From Buddleja alternifolia (taxonomy: Eukaryota; Streptophyta; Magnoliopsida; Lamiales; Scrophulariaceae): 64,000 nt of DNA. Of this stretch, positions 43,495-55,464 are shown piece by piece (position 1 is the first letter of the stretch; each line of letters begins with the position of its first letter). The notes under the pieces are model-generated. The model did not search any database. It worked only from the letters and a program-made list of their open reading frames with translations, and was not told the DNA's origin. A program made the translations under genes and the position numbers. The stretch covers positions 18,682,195 to 18,746,194 of the forward strand of contig CM033394.1 of assembly GCA_019426215.1 (NCBI GenBank), given 5' to 3'.

Positions 43495-45004
43495 TGGATA
43501 GTCCGAATGTTACTCCTTTTTCAGCCTAAATTCCAGCCTTATATGATGGGTAAGAATCACTTTTGGCCATAATTCAGCACATGTGTTGAGGGGTTGTCAT
43601 AAGTGTGTTTCTTGGTAGATTTACTTTATGGGCGCCAAAGCAGAAACAACCTCCATGTTGAAACGTAATTTAGGTATACTTAGAGACCGAATTGGAAAAA
43701 ATGTCCTTCTGCAAAGTTGTAGATCTATGTGTTATCTGAACATGGCGACTTGAATCATCCAATTTGGAGATTTGTGGAGAAGTTTATGAGGAAAATACTA
43801 AGACTGCGCTGGAAAGCAAGAAAATGGCAGCATGCATGTGTTTTGTTGAAGTTTTCACATGGTTATGCTTGGTGGAATTCTTAATGGCCGAAAGTTCAGC
43901 ATTTTTTAGCTGGTTGGAATCTTAAAAGCCAAACTTTAAGCATCACCTTAGGTGGAATTCTCATTGGGGAACTTTAATGGGAATTCTTAATGCATACTTT
44001 AGTGGAATTTTGGCTATAAAAGGAAGGGGAACCCATACTCTTCATGATTCACTATCAATTTCAGATTCTTAGAGGAGAGGGGGGCAGCCCCTAATCTGAT
44101 TTCTCCACCATTCATCACCATTCTTCATCACTCTTGGAGGGGAAAACTAGAGGAAGGAAAAGAGCTTGGGGATTGAAGGCTCAACTTCAAGATTCATCAT
44201 TTTTCACTTTTGAGGGAGTTTTTATAGCTTTTCATTTCAATTATGTCTATGAACATGTGTATTAATTCATTTATGTTTTTCATATTATCCATTATGAACT
44301 AAATTCATAAGATTAGGGCCATGTAAGGCCAAATTGTGATATATGCTTATAATAGATGATTGTTGAGGTTGTTCTTATATTGTTATGTGATGTGAATTTG
44401 TGTTTTTGCCTATCTTGCATATACTTGATCACTATATGTTAGAATCTTATCCCTAGGTTAATATTTCGGGAGAAAATTGACTTAGGGTGCAAGAAATTCA
44501 CATCATGACCCGTAACTAATGAGGAATTGCCCTAGACATAGGTAAAGATTCCCGGGTGAAGTTGTTCGATACAAATCGAGTGACCTCTAGTACGTTAATG
44601 CATGTTTAGTGGTTAGATTTCCGGATAGGAATATTTGGGAAATCACGATCTAAGCATAGGAGTTTATACGCGAGACATCGGTTATTCTCTACCCTCGGAG
44701 TTCTCACCATAACAATATAAGCGTAATCCTTCAACTAGAATCTTTATAAGTATAATTGATCAATTTGAACCTAGCATGTGCCTTAGTCTCCCTTTATACT
44801 TTGTGTAAAATCAATTGTGTAATCTTGTTCTTATTGTATGCATTTTACCTATAATTTACTTTAATTATATTTGTTCTTTTTTTCGTTAAAATCATAAACT
44901 AAAATTCAAGTCTCAGTGGTTCGACAATCCGGACTTTTAGTCCACTTATTACTACACACGACTAGTGCACTTGCTATCATAGCACGTTAGCTTTTAGCGT
45001 GTCA
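43495..45004 (+). repeat. 5' LTR of the nested Athila, 5'-truncated
   Basis: 1,510 bp ending GCGTGTCA. TATA box ggctataaaagg at about 44012-44022. It lacks the TGATAAGAGG start seen at 51944. The first 37 bases double as the end of the copia extra frame (through TPFSA, stop at 43527-43529), so the exact junction with copia DNA depends on interpretation. Confidence 0.82.
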
Positions 45005-45010
45005 AGTTTT

Positions 45011-45028
45011 TGGCGCCGTTGCCGGGGA
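45011..45028 (+). other. tRNA-Asp primer-binding site of the nested Athila
   Basis: TGGCGCCGTTGCCGGGGA, six bases after the LTR, identical to the other Athila copy. Confidence 0.9.
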
Positions 45029-45131
45029 CTTGTTCATTTTAGTTTTTGATTTTTCATTTAAATTTTCATAATTCTTAGTTTTTCGTTTATTTCTAACCTT
45101 TCTTTTATTTTATTATTCTAATTTTTTTTTC

Positions 45132-46552
45132 TTGTGTTTATTTGTTAGGTGTAATTTGCGGTGCATGACCCGCTCTTCTAACGAGCCCCTATACAATTTT
45201 GAGCCGGAGATAGAGCGTGTTCTTCGATCTAGTAGACAAGCTCGAGAAATGGCCGACAATCTAAATCCAAATGGGAATTTTCCCGACATAAATCTTCCGG
45301 AAAACAGGGAATGGCTGCAAAATCTTTTCCAAGCTATGCAACCGGCACCTCCTCAAAGACTTCCATCGGTCCGGGAAAGTCTACCTCCAAGGGTCCACAC
45401 CATACCGGGGCCCGTAGTCTTTCCAAATTTCTTTGCACCAAATTATCACATTCCGTCACACATCTCTAGCATGGTGCAAAGCGAACCCTTCTATGGAGCA
45501 ACATTAAGGAGTTTAAGCAGGGGAATCATGAGTCCTTAGCCGAGGCATGGGCTAGATATAAAAACATGCTCCGAAAATGTCCGGATCACAACCTAAGATT
45601 GAGCGAGCAAGTATTACGATTCCATGATGGAGTCCGTTCGCGCATCCGAAATAGGCTCAATGCCGGCGCCGGTGGTGATCTCCTTGGGCTTGATTGCCAA
45701 AGTGTGTGGGACAAGATTGAGCAATTAGCCCGAGAAGATGAACTCTATCCCGATGATGAAGAAGTCACACCCACTAAAAAGATTGCTTGTGTTCAAGAGT
45801 TGGGCGAAGAAGTTGCTTTGGAAACAATGGTTGGCAATGTAAACTATGTTGGAAATGCTAATCGACCTCAATTGAACTTCCATGTGCCCGAAAATTTTCC
45901 AAGGAGGCCCAATTCGGCACAAAATGCTCATCCCGGCATCTATCAAGCACCAAGGCCCCCATTCAACAATAACCAAGCTCAAAGGCAAGATAATCCTCAT
46001 ATACAAAGGCAAGTAAGACCTCTTACAACCGATGAGCGTCTCGATGAACAAATAAAGAAATCGGATTCAGCAATCAACGAACTCCGTACTATGATGAAGG
46101 ATTTAATGATGGAGATGAAGGATATGAAAACAAAAATGGGTCAATTATCCTCCGCAATGAGCGGGAGAGTACCGGGAACTCTACCAAGTGACACGGAAAA
46201 GAACCCGAAGGAGCAATGCCATGTCATTACCTTAAAAAGTGGCAAACATGTAGCAAATGATGCTGTTCGCACATGCGCGCCCGAGCGCCCCGATTACCAC
46301 GCCCAGGCGCCGGAACCAACCCACAGTGAACAAGTGCTTCGCACTTTCGCGCCGAGCGCCTCGATGATCACGCCCCGGCGCCCGAGTCACAGCGCCCTGG
46401 CGCCTATTTCCGCGCCCTGGCGCCACCTCCTGAACCCTCCACCACGGGCTCTTCAACTCCAACGCATCCTCCCATCGAGGTCCGTCTGCCATTTCCTAAT
46501 GCACATAGAAAGAAAAAAAAGGAGATGGATCCAAGTTTCCTTCGAATCTTAG
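45132..46552 (+). pseudogene. Gag of the nested Athila, with internal deletion and frameshift
   Basis: Opens like the intact copy ([20 protein letters not shown], from 45171). After SEPFYGA (about 45500) the sequence jumps to what corresponds to [20 protein letters not shown], skipping nearly 90 codons of the gag core and shifting frame. It continues as [19 protein letters not shown] from 45566. In the linker the GGCGCC-motif cluster (about 46266-46430) is followed by another shift, after which protease and pol continue in a third frame. No functional Gag is possible from this copy. Confidence 0.85.
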
Positions 46553-49500
46553 CAATTCTTCGTGAGGTTAGAATTAATATTCCTTTTATAGACGCAATTT
46601 TACAAATGCCAAATTACGTGAAATTTTTCAAGGATATTTTATCCAACAAACAAAAGTGGGAGGAAAACGAAACGGTGTGCCTAACCGAGGAATGCTCCGC
46701 CGTATTGCTTAATAAATTACCAATGAAACTTGAAGACCCTGGGAGTCTCACTATTCCTTGCACGATTGGGCCATTATCCTTCGAAAAAGTTTTGTGCGAC
46801 TCGGGAGCTAGCATCAACCTCCTCCCGTACTCTCTTTTCAAAAAGTTGGGCCTTGGTAACCCAAATCCGACTTCAATGAGCCTCCAACTTGCCGATAGAT
46901 CAATCAAGAGACCACGGGGAATAATCGAAGATGTAATCGTTCAAGTCGACAAATTCTACTTCCCGGTTGACTTTGTGGGTCTTGATATGGAGGAAGATGT
47001 TGAGGTACCCTTGATCCTAGGAAGACCATTCCTAGCCACTGGTAAGGCGGTAATCGATATTGCCAATGGTAAGCTAACCTTAAATGTGGGAGATGAAAAG
47101 GTCACCTTTGATGTTTTTAAAGTGCTTAAACACCCATGTGATCCTGACTCATGTTTACGCATCGATGTATTTGATATGTTGATTGATGAGACTTTTCAGG
47201 CACAAATGGTAGACGACCCATTGGAGACATGTCTTTCCAAATCTATGGATGTCGATTCAGCGAGTGAAGAACAATTGGAAACCATGTTTAGCATAGAGAA
47301 GCCACCTCTTTACCACGTCATTGGAGCTAAAAAATTAGAAAGATCACTCTTGGCTCCTCCTCGCCCTTCTATCGAAGAGGCCCCTATCCTTGAGATTAAA
47401 CCATTACCATTACATTTGAAATATGTATTTTTAAATGATAATGAGACTCTACCTTTAATTGTCTCATCTTCTTCGACAGGAGAACAGGAGGAGCGACTCA
47501 TGAGAGTATTGAAGGCCAACAAAAAGGCCTTCGGGTGGAAAATTGCGGATATAAAAGGCATAAGTCTAGCGGTGTGCATGCACAAAATACTCATGGAGGA
47601 GTCCGCAAAACCTACACGCCAACCACAAAGACGGTCAAATCCACAAATACAAGATGTGGTAAAGAAAGAGGTTATAAAACTACTCGATGCAGGTATAATC
47701 TATCCTATCTCTGATAGTGCATGGGTAAGCCCGACTCAAGTAGTACCCAAGAAGGGCGGAATAACTGTGATAGAAAATGCGAACAATGAATTAATCCCTA
47801 CTCGAATGCTTACCGGGTGGCGTGTGTGTATAGATTATCGCAAGTTAAATGATGTCACTCGTAAGGACCATTTCCCCCTCCCATTCATTGACCAAATGCT
47901 TGAAAAGTTAGCTGGACATGATTTTTATTGTTTTCTAGATGGGTATTCCGGCTATAACCAAATTGCCATAGCCCCCGAGGACCAAGAGAAAACAACTTTC
48001 ACTTGTCCCTATGGCACGTTTGCTTATAGGCGGATGCCGTTTGGATTATGCAATGCCCCGGCCACATTTCAACGATGTATGATGGCGATCTTTCATGACA
48101 TGGTTGAAGAATTCCTTGAGATTTTTATGGATGATTTTTCTGTTTTTGGAACCTCATTTAACACATGTCTTGATCATTTGGACCGTGTTCTAAAACGCTG
48201 TGAGGAAACAAATCTTGTTTTGAATTGGGAAAAATGTCATTTTATGATCCGGGAAGGGATTGTGCTAGGTCACAAAATCTCCCAAAAAGGGATTGAAGTG
48301 GACCAAGCCAAGATTGAGGTAATAGAAAAGCTTCCTCCACCTACATCGGTGAAAGCCGTGAGGAGCTTTCTTGGTCATGCCGGCTTCTATAGGCGATTTA
48401 TCAAAAAATTTTCCAAAATTGCAAAGCCGTTATCTAACTTGCTTGTCAAAGATGCACCATTCAATTTTGATTCCCTTTGTTTACAGGCCTTCATAACTCT
48501 TAAGGAGCTATTGATATCTGCTCCCATCATGGCACCTCCCGATTGGAGTTTGCCCTTCGAATTGATGTGTGATGCTAGTGATACCGCGGTGGGTGCGGTC
48601 CTTGGCCAAAGGAAGGATAAGGTATTTCGAACCATCTACTATGCTAGTAAGACTTTAAATGATGCACAAATGAATTACGCAACCACGGAAAAAGAATTAC
48701 TAGCCATAGTATTTGCATTTGACAAGTTCCGTGCTTATCTCATTTTGAATAAAGTAATTGTGTACACTGATCACTCCGCATTAAAATACCTGCTTGCCAA
48801 AAAGGATGCCAAACCTAGACTCATTAGGTGGATTTTACTTCTTCAAGAATTTGACATAGAAATTAAGGATAAGAAAGGAGTAGAAAATGTTGTTGCCGAC
48901 CACTTGTCTAGGATAGAGATTCCTAAGCCTGAGTGCGTGTTTGATAAACCTATTTGTGAGGAGTTTCCCGATGAGCAATTGTATGCTATACTTCATAATG
49001 ATGCTCCTTGGTATGCCAATTATGCAAATTATCTTGTCACGGGAGTTCTTCCTCCGGATATCACTTATCATCAAAAGAAGAAATTCTTATTTGATGTGAA
49101 GCGATATTTGTGGGACGAACCATATCTATTTAAGATTTGTGCAGATGGCCTCATTCGACGATGTATCCCCGAGGAGGAAATAGCATCAATTCTCGCCCAT
49201 TGTCATGATATGTCGGTAGGTGGTCACTTTGGACCCTCTAAAACAGTGGCTAAAGTGCTTCAATCAGGTTTCTTTTGGCCTACTCTTTCTAAAGATGCAT
49301 TCTTGTATGTTCAATCTTGTGATAGGTGTCAACGAACAGGTAACATCTCTAAAAGACACGAAATGCCATTGAATAACATGCTTGAATGTGAACTATTTGA
49401 TGTATGGGGTATTGATTTTATGGGACCCTTCCCTAATTCTTGTTCCAATAAGTATATTCTTGTTGCGGTCGACTATGTCTCCAAATGGGTCGAAGCTGAG

Positions 49501-50289
49501 GCTTTACCAACTAATGATGCTCGGGTGGTTACTCGATTTTTAAAAAAAAGGATTTTCACTCGTTTTGGAACTCCTAGAGCAATCGTTAGTGACGGGGGCA
49601 CCCATTTTTGTAACAAACAATTCGAGCACTTACTGAACAAGTATGGGGTACGACATAAAATCTCAACCCCATATCATCCTCAAACGAGTGGTCAAGTGGA
49701 GGTGTCGAATCGGGAGATTAAACGCATTCTTGAAAAAACGGTTAACGCATCTAGAAAAGATTGGTCCCTTAAACTAGATGACGCCTTGTGGGCATATAGA
49801 ACCGCGTTTAAAACTCCGATTGGCATGTCCCCATATCGCCTTGTCTTTGGAAAAGCATGTCATTTACCGGTTGAGCTCGAACATCGCGCTTTTTGGGCTA
49901 TTAAATTTCTAAATTTTGATTCTCAACTCGTAGGTACCAAGCGATTACTCCAATTACACGAACTTGAGGAATGGCGCCATCAAGCGTATGAGAACGCCAA
50001 GCTTTACAAGGAGAGAACGAAAACATGGCATGATAAGCGTATTATTCCCCGAGAATTTCATGAAGGAGACAAGGTTTTACTATACAATTCTCGCCTTCGA
50101 CTTTTTCCCGGGAAGCTCAAGTCAAAATGGTCGGGACCATTTGTTGTATCTCGTGTGTATGCTTCTGGTGCCATTGAACTTATAACGGATAATGGACGAA
50201 CCTTCATGACAAACGCCCAAAGATTAAAGCATTACATTGGGATTGACGGGTCGAGGGATAAAGTGACCATTCCCCTCCAGGATCTTTAG
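46525..50289 (+). CDS. Pol of the nested Athila, 1,254 residues, open
   Basis: Protease to integrase in one uninterrupted frame from [19 protein letters not shown]. Protease [10 protein letters not shown] (about residue 92); RT with [13 protein letters not shown] and an intact catalytic box FMDDFSVFG (48127-48150); RNase H ([32 protein letters not shown]); integrase with [11 protein letters not shown]...CDRCQ, Asp-Asp-Glu at GIDFMGP, SDGGTHF and [11 protein letters not shown]; and a GPF module near the end. The ATG used here is internal to the normal Gag-Pol frame; translation would normally depend on upstream gag, which is broken. The intact catalytic residues contrast with the RT-dead but otherwise open copy at 21571-27120. 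Confidence 0.9.
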   Translation: MDPSFLRILAILREVRINIPFIDAILQMPNYVKFFKDILSNKQKWEENETVCLTEECSAVLLNKLPMKLEDPGSLTIPCTIGPLSFEKVLCDSGASINLLPYSLFKKLGLGNPNPTSMSLQLADRSIKRPRGIIEDVIVQVDKFYFPVDFVGLDMEEDVEVPLILGRPFLATGKAVIDIANGKLTLNVGDEKVTFDVFKVLKHPCDPDSCLRIDVFDMLIDETFQAQMVDDPLETCLSKSMDVDSASEEQLETMFSIEKPPLYHVIGAKKLERSLLAPPRPSIEEAPILEIKPLPLHLKYVFLNDNETLPLIVSSSSTGEQEERLMRVLKANKKAFGWKIADIKGISLAVCMHKILMEESAKPTRQPQRRSNPQIQDVVKKEVIKLLDAGIIYPISDSAWVSPTQVVPKKGGITVIENANNELIPTRMLTGWRVCIDYRKLNDVTRKDHFPLPFIDQMLEKLAGHDFYCFLDGYSGYNQIAIAPEDQEKTTFTCPYGTFAYRRMPFGLCNAPATFQRCMMAIFHDMVEEFLEIFMDDFSVFGTSFNTCLDHLDRVLKRCEETNLVLNWEKCHFMIREGIVLGHKISQKGIEVDQAKIEVIEKLPPPTSVKAVRSFLGHAGFYRRFIKKFSKIAKPLSNLLVKDAPFNFDSLCLQAFITLKELLISAPIMAPPDWSLPFELMCDASDTAVGAVLGQRKDKVFRTIYYASKTLNDAQMNYATTEKELLAIVFAFDKFRAYLILNKVIVYTDHSALKYLLAKKDAKPRLIRWILLLQEFDIEIKDKKGVENVVADHLSRIEIPKPECVFDKPICEEFPDEQLYAILHNDAPWYANYANYLVTGVLPPDITYHQKKKFLFDVKRYLWDEPYLFKICADGLIRRCIPEEEIASILAHCHDMSVGGHFGPSKTVAKVLQSGFFWPTLSKDAFLYVQSCDRCQRTGNISKRHEMPLNNMLECELFDVWGIDFMGPFPNSCSNKYILVAVDYVSKWVEAEALPTNDARVVTRFLKKRIFTRFGTPRAIVSDGGTHFCNKQFEHLLNKYGVRHKISTPYHPQTSGQVEVSNREIKRILEKTVNASRKDWSLKLDDALWAYRTAFKTPIGMSPYRLVFGKACHLPVELEHRAFWAIKFLNFDSQLVGTKRLLQLHELEEWRHQAYENAKLYKERTKTWHDKRIIPREFHEGDKVLLYNSRLRLFPGKLKSKWSGPFVVSRVYASGAIELITDNGRTFMTNAQRLKHYIGIDGSRDKVTIPLQDL

Positions 50290-51943
50290 CGATTCTTTAT
50301 CTCAAGTCGAGCTACCGACTCTAAACTAGCGCTTCTTGGGAGGCAACCCAAGTTTGTAAGTTTTCTTTTCTTTTTGCTTTCGTTTTTGTTTTGTTTAGTT
50401 TGTTTCTTTTTATTGTGTTCAAGCATGCACTTTGGGCATGTATGTTTTTCTTATGCTTGATGGTTTAAAAAGTTGAAGTGTTAGATATGATGCACATTTG
50501 GACCCCACCTTTAGAGATTCTTATTTTACTCGATAAGAGGAGAAACTTTGTAAGGATGCCTTGGAAGCTTAAGGATGTTCTTCAATATCCTTGGTTGTAA
50601 GTGTTCTTTTATCTTTGTGTATGCCTGTTGTAACAACATTGGGGACAATGTTGGATTTAAGTTTGGGGGTAGAAGAGTATCTATTTTGAATATTGAAAAT
50701 GCAATCCTAATTTTTAACTTGAATTTGGGGAAAGTTTGTTTGATATCATGTTTATATGCTTCTTTGTTGAGAAAATCAAGCATGAAAAATTTTTAGTCCT
50801 TCCAATTGATGCATTGAAATTGATTTACTTGGAAAAATGACATGAATTCTTGAAATAATCTGAATTTAATGGAATATATATATCTTTGAAATTGCTCGTG
50901 GAGACCTTAGACTAGAATTGATTCTTTAGATGATTCACAATGCACTTAAATCGAAGGTAGAGGAGTTGAGAGGATAACCATCTTGAGACACTTAAAGAAT
51001 TATTCCCAGAAATATTAACTTAGATTTCTCCTAAGGTTATAAGTTGAGTAGTAATTTTATATGCTAACAATGAATTGAAAAAGTTGAATTTTGGTATGAC
51101 CAAAAGTGGTCAGGCTAATACGTACCGGAGGTGAAAAGTTTCATGCCTATATACTGTACTATTATGCTAATTTGAGCTATGCTCAAGCCAAAAGAAGTGA
51201 ATTGTTTAAAAGATCTAGTTTTATTTCGTGGCCTTTGATACTCAAGTGATTAAATCCTTAGGAGTGTCTCTACACTTAATGCCCTAAAACTATCTAGTTT
51301 GGGAGTCATTGGTCTAAAACTTGTTACATGGGTGTCATAGAAAGCCTAATGGAATAAAACATTGCACATGATCTAGCCTTAATGAAGTTTAATGGAAATT
51401 CCATATGAATTGAATGTTGAATATTTGAGATAATGAAATTTAAATGGCTATGAGATTTTCTATAATTCTTGTGCCTTGTGTTTGATCAAAAGTTGATAGA
51501 TATGGGATTAATGTCCAAAATTTGGTAAGGATGCCTCTCGACTATAATACCCTAGATTTATTTTTCACTATACCCTAGGGAGTCATTTCAAGTATTGGTG
51601 TCACATGAGCAAAAGTAGTTGATATGTATATATATATTTGTAAACTTTAAAAGGTTGATTTTATGCCATTCATTCTTGTTGATCATATTGAGATGTGTTG
51701 ATTCGGTTGGGATAGAAAATTTGCTAGATTTTGTGGGTATATCTTATGCAATCCCTCACGAGACTATAACTCATCCTTTGAGGTAACTCAAAGGTTTAAA
51801 GGCTTGTTGCACCCGCTAAGTGCAATCGTTTACTCCACGAAAGTGAGTTAGTTAGTTGTTTTGTTTTCTCCCATTGAATGATGTTGGTCTTGCCTTATAG
51901 CTCTTATTGCTTGAGGTCGAGCAATTGATAAGTTTGGGGGTGT
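50290..51943 (+). other. 3' untranslated region of the nested Athila; accessory ORF absent
   Basis: Starts right after the pol stop with 'cgcttcttgggaggcaaccca', also found after pol in the other copy (about 21515-21535, reverse complement). It passes within about 340 bp into the 'acattggggacaatgtt...tttgggggt' box. The accessory gene and its spacer, about 2.4 kb in the other copy, are therefore missing. It ends in the plus-strand primer. Confidence 0.75.
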
Positions 51944-53880
51944 TGATAAGAGGTGTTTTTACGTGTTTTTAAGACCGTAATTCTTATGATTTGGATTCAC
52001 TTATTGCTTAAATCATGTCACATTTGCATTTAATAGGTGTGTTAAGTGAATACAGGTAATAAACGAGAATACATGAAGAAAAGGGAAGAAAAACGATGTA
52101 CAAAACAAGTTCAAGCATGTTTTTCAACACCGAGGCGGTTTATACATCTCCTACCACATTCGAGCGATAATTCCGTACATTTCGAGACCGACTTAGACAA
52201 AGTTTCTTTCTACAAAGTTTTAGATGTATGTCTTAGCTTCAAATGGGAACTTCAAACATCCAAATCGGAGGTCTATAGAGATAATTGTGAAGGAAATACG
52301 ATTGCGGCGCCGAACAGAGAAGTACATGTGCCAGGATACGCCCCAGCGCCCTCCTAGTCATGCCTAGGCATGGATAGTCCGAATGTTACTCCTTTTTCAA
52401 CCTAAATTCCAGCCTTATATGATGGGTAAGAATCACTTTTGGCCATAATTCAGCACATGTGTTGAGGGGTTGTCATAAGTGTGTTTCTTGGTAGATTTAC
52501 TTTATGGGCGCCAAATCAGAAACAACCTCCATGTTGAAACGTAATTTAGGTATACGTAGAGACCGAATTGGAACAAATGTCCTTCTTCAAAGTTGTAGAT
52601 CTGTGTGTTATCTGAACATGGGGACTTGAATCATCCAATATGGAGATTTGTGGAGAAGTTTATGAGGAAAATACTAAGACTTCGCTGGAAAGCAAGAAAA
52701 TGGCAGCATGCATGTGTTTTGTTGAAGTTTTCACATGGTTATGCTTGGTGGAATTCTTAATGGCCGAAAGTTCAACATTTTTTAGCTGGTTGGAATCTTA
52801 AAAGCCAAACTTTAAGCATCACCTTAGGTGGAATTCTCATTGGGGAACTTTAATGGGAATTCTTAATGCATACTTTAGTGGAATTTTGGCTATAAAAGGA
52901 GGGGGAACCCATACTCTTCATGATTCACTATCAATTTCAGATTCTTAGAGGAGAGGGGGGCAGCCCCTAATCTGATTTCTCCACCATTCATCACCATTCT
53001 TCATCACTCTTGGAGGGGAAAACTAGAGAAAGGAAAAGAGCTTGGGGATTGAAGGCTCAACTTCAAGATTCATCATTATTCACTTTTGAGGGAGTTTTTA
53101 TAGCTTTTCATTTCAATTATGTCTATGAACATGTGTATTAATTCATTTGTGTTTTTCATATTATCCATTATGAACTAAATTCATAAGACTAGGGCCATGT
53201 AAGGCCAAATTGTGATATATGCTTATAATAGATGATTGTTGAGGTTGTTCTTATATTGTTATGTGATGTGAATTTGTGTTTTTGCCTATCTTGCATATAC
53301 TTGATCACTATATGTTAGAATCTTATGCCTAGGTTAATATTTCGGGAGAAAATTGACTTAGGGTGCAAGAAATTCACATCATGACCCGTAACTAATGAGG
53401 AATTGCCCTAAACATAGGTAAAGATTCCCGGGTGAAGTTGTTCGATACAAATCGAGTGAACTCTAGTACGTTAATGCATGTTTAGTGGTTAGATTTCCGG
53501 ATGGGAATATTTGGGAAATCACGATCTAAGCATAGGAGTTTATACGCGAGACATCGGTTATTCTCTACCCACGGAGTTCTCACCATAACAATATAAGCGT
53601 AATCCTTCAACTAGAATCTTTATAAGTATAATTGATCAATTTGAACCTAGCATGTGCCTTAGTCTCCCTTTATACTTTGTGTAAAATCAATTGTGTAATC
53701 TTGTTCTTATTGTATGCATTTTACCTATAATTTACTTTAATTATATTTGTTCTTTTTTTCGTTAAAATCATAAACTAAAATTCAAGTCTCCGTGGTTCGA
53801 CAATCCGGACTTTTAGTCCACTTATTACTATACACGACTAGTGCACTTGCTATCATAGCACTTTGGCTTTTAGCGTGTCA
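51944..53880 (+). repeat. 3' LTR of the nested Athila, longer than the 5' LTR
   Basis: 1,937 bp from TGATAAGAGG to GTGTCA. The first 427 bp resemble the start of the other Athila LTR, including a 'gagaccgacttag...gaaggaaatac' segment (52189-52303). From 52371 it is collinear with the 5' LTR, which holds its own version of the same segment (52559-52675). The LTR thus contains a diverged internal duplication. Confidence 0.82.
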
Positions 53881-53981
53881 CATATGCGAATAATGTCTGA
53901 TACGCGAAGTCGTGATATTGCAAACGCTTCAAACACAAGCACTGTTACAATCATGAAGAGCATATCACCTCTTATAGCTAA
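53881..53981 (+). pseudogene. Tail of the copia extra ORF after the Athila insertion
   Basis: A frame without stops, reading HMRIMSDTRSRDIANASNTS then TIMKSISPLIAKLSC and a stop at 53993-53995, runs straight into the copia 3' LTR. No purine tract separates them, and the first ten or so LTR bases are altered, so a small deletion joined the ORF to the LTR. Confidence 0.45.
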
Positions 53982-55459
53982 ACTTTCATGTTAGATGTTT
54001 TGATGATGACAAGATAGAATTCAATGTTAGACCCCAAATAAAATGTAAGTTTATGTTTTCCATAGATCATTGTTTAAGCGTTTAAAAGTTTGTAATTTTG
54101 TTTAGGCTTGTAATTTTTATCTTTGTAGGTTTTAGACTAAGTATTAGATACTGAATCACTAATAGAATTCTAGGTGAGTCTATTAGAGATGAAGTTGAAG
54201 ATCAGCGTCTGAAGTCAACCAGAGATGAAGATTTGTCTCTTAGCATCCGTCAAACGCTAAAGGACCTTTTTCAGGATTTATGGATCAAGCGCTCAAAGCA
54301 CTTAAGCGATCAATGACAAATTCACCTGAAATAAATCCTCAAGTCACGAAGGACTTAAATGCAATCATTCAACGGACATTTATTTCCAACGAGAAATAAA
54401 TTCAAATGCATTAAATGCCTGATAAGAGCATTAAATGTGATAAGCTACTGTGACCTGTGGACAAGCCACCTTTTTCACCAGACTGTCAGAACTTCAGAGT
54501 TCATAGCTGCTACCATCCAATCGGTGCCAGCAGTGTTTCAGGAATGTCGGGCTTTAGGTAGAATCACACGCTGCGTGAAAGGCACGCTCCTACAAGTATC
54601 CAACGGGCAGATCCCAAGAATTGCCTATAAATACCTTACCTTCAGCAGGCCTTAAAAAGTACGGTACAAAACATTTACAAGAGAAAATTACGTACACAAG
54701 AAAAAGCTTAGAATCTCCATAGCCAAAATTCCTTCAAGCTTTTTATCTACATTCCAGACAGTCACAAATATCTCAAACATATTCCAAAGAAGAAACCTAA
54801 ATTCCCATTGAGATATTCCAAGTTGTTTGATCTTCCCAAATACAAACAAACCCTTGTGAAAAAAACCTCAACCTTTCATCTGAGTGAGAGAAGTTGTTGA
54901 AACTCATTACAGGCAGTATTTCTGAGTGAGAGAAGCTTGTAGAAGACGATCTTCATTGGTGCTGAAATCTGTGTGATCAAGGAGCCCGAGATCATTTTCA
55001 TTCTTTACTATCTTGTAGATTCTGTGTGATTCTTTGATAATCATCTTAGTAATTTCCTCCAAGTGAAAAAGGAGAAGAAGGACGTAGCTGGGATTACATC
55101 ACCCAGTGAACCTTACAAATTATTGTGTCATTTATATTTTACTGTCTTATATCTGTCATTTTACATTATTATAAAAGATAAGTAAAATTGCAAAGCGATT
55201 AAATTATCTAAAAGAACGCTAAAAATCATTTCCGCTGTGCTATCCTTGATTAAGTGATCTAAGCGTTACCCTACTTTGGTAAATTGCTAAACTTACTAAG
55301 TCTAAGTTATCTTTACAGAAGCGCCTGACCCAAGCGCTCAGCCTTCCAAGCGTTCAGATCTTTGAAAAGTATCACAAAATTTTTTAAGTTTAAAAAGACT
55401 TCAGGGTCTATTCGACCCCCCCTCCTCTAGACCCTTTTGTATGCCACTTGGGACCATCA
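53982..55459 (+). repeat. 3' LTR of the copia element
   Basis: 1,478 bp, collinear with 33066-34551 from 'tttcatgttagat' to 'gggaccatca'. Roughly 50 substitutions by eye, a three-base deletion near 55020 and C-run differences. Followed by ACCAA. Confidence 0.9.
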
Positions 55460-55464
55460 ACCAA
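55460..55464 (+). other. Target-site duplication (right) of the copia element
   Basis: ACCAA, identical to 33061-33065. The transposase sequence of CACTA element 1 resumes immediately. Confidence 0.93.

Larger units (their letters stand above)
40582..43531 (+). pseudogene. Extra (env-like position) ORF of the copia element, with two candidate introns
   Basis: Starts MAPKASKSSKSSKSDIGKT. A frameshift near 40795 and a stop near 41064 precede a long frame (41070 on) with NWSLYVFNSFKAAMDKS, a serine run, K/P-rich stretches (KKQKPEPKKKKPEPKKKQK) and acidic segments. Two GT-AG gaps (41848-41920 and 42101-42183) can be removed to keep one frame through ADIHYVLNTLEELNIPI and then QDGPQETPTADAPP. In-frame stops follow near 42054, 42732 and 43008. 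The last part (MGDWNKNPDEEDLN to QQLALHSQ) looks globular. SIRE/Maximus elements carry a long ORF here, often called env-like; I see no membrane helix. The Athila insertion cuts it near 43495. Function unknown. Confidence 0.65.
43495..53880 (+). mobile_element. Second Athila-type Ty3/gypsy element, nested in the copia element
   Basis: Plus-strand Athila relative of the element at 15934-28926. Left LTR 43495-45004, primer site 45011-45028, broken gag, open pol, 3' untranslated region, plus-strand primer (agtttgggggtgt, 51931-51943), right LTR 51944-53880. The left LTR matches only the last 1,510 bp of the right one (offset 8,876 throughout, no indels, roughly 25 substitutions by eye). The first 427 bp are missing on the left. 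No accessory ORF is present. Target duplication cannot be confirmed because the left end is truncated; the right flank is CATAT. Confidence 0.88.
33066..55459 (+). mobile_element. SIRE/Maximus-type Ty1/copia retrotransposon carrying a nested Athila element
   Basis: LTRs at 33066-34551 and about 53982-55459, tRNA-Met-like primer site, gag and pol in copia order (protease-integrase-RT-RNase H), and a long extra ORF region after RNase H, which together point to the SIRE/Maximus lineage. A perfect ACCAA target duplication shows it inserted into the CACTA transposase gene. The Athila element at about 43495-53880 lies in its extra ORF. Roughly 50 differences by eye between the LTRs, plus multiple stops and frameshifts, make it the oldest datable LTR insertion here. 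Confidence 0.9.

Noticed and set aside
46232..49074. Minus-strand open frames opposite the pol of the nested Athila
   Set aside because: Same reason: antisense shadows. Their positions mirror those seen opposite the other copy.
54359..54655. A 98-codon frame in the copia 3' LTR
   Set aside because: It is open in this LTR only. The same stretch in the 5' LTR (33450-33750) is interrupted, and it lies in the U3 region ending at the TATA box.
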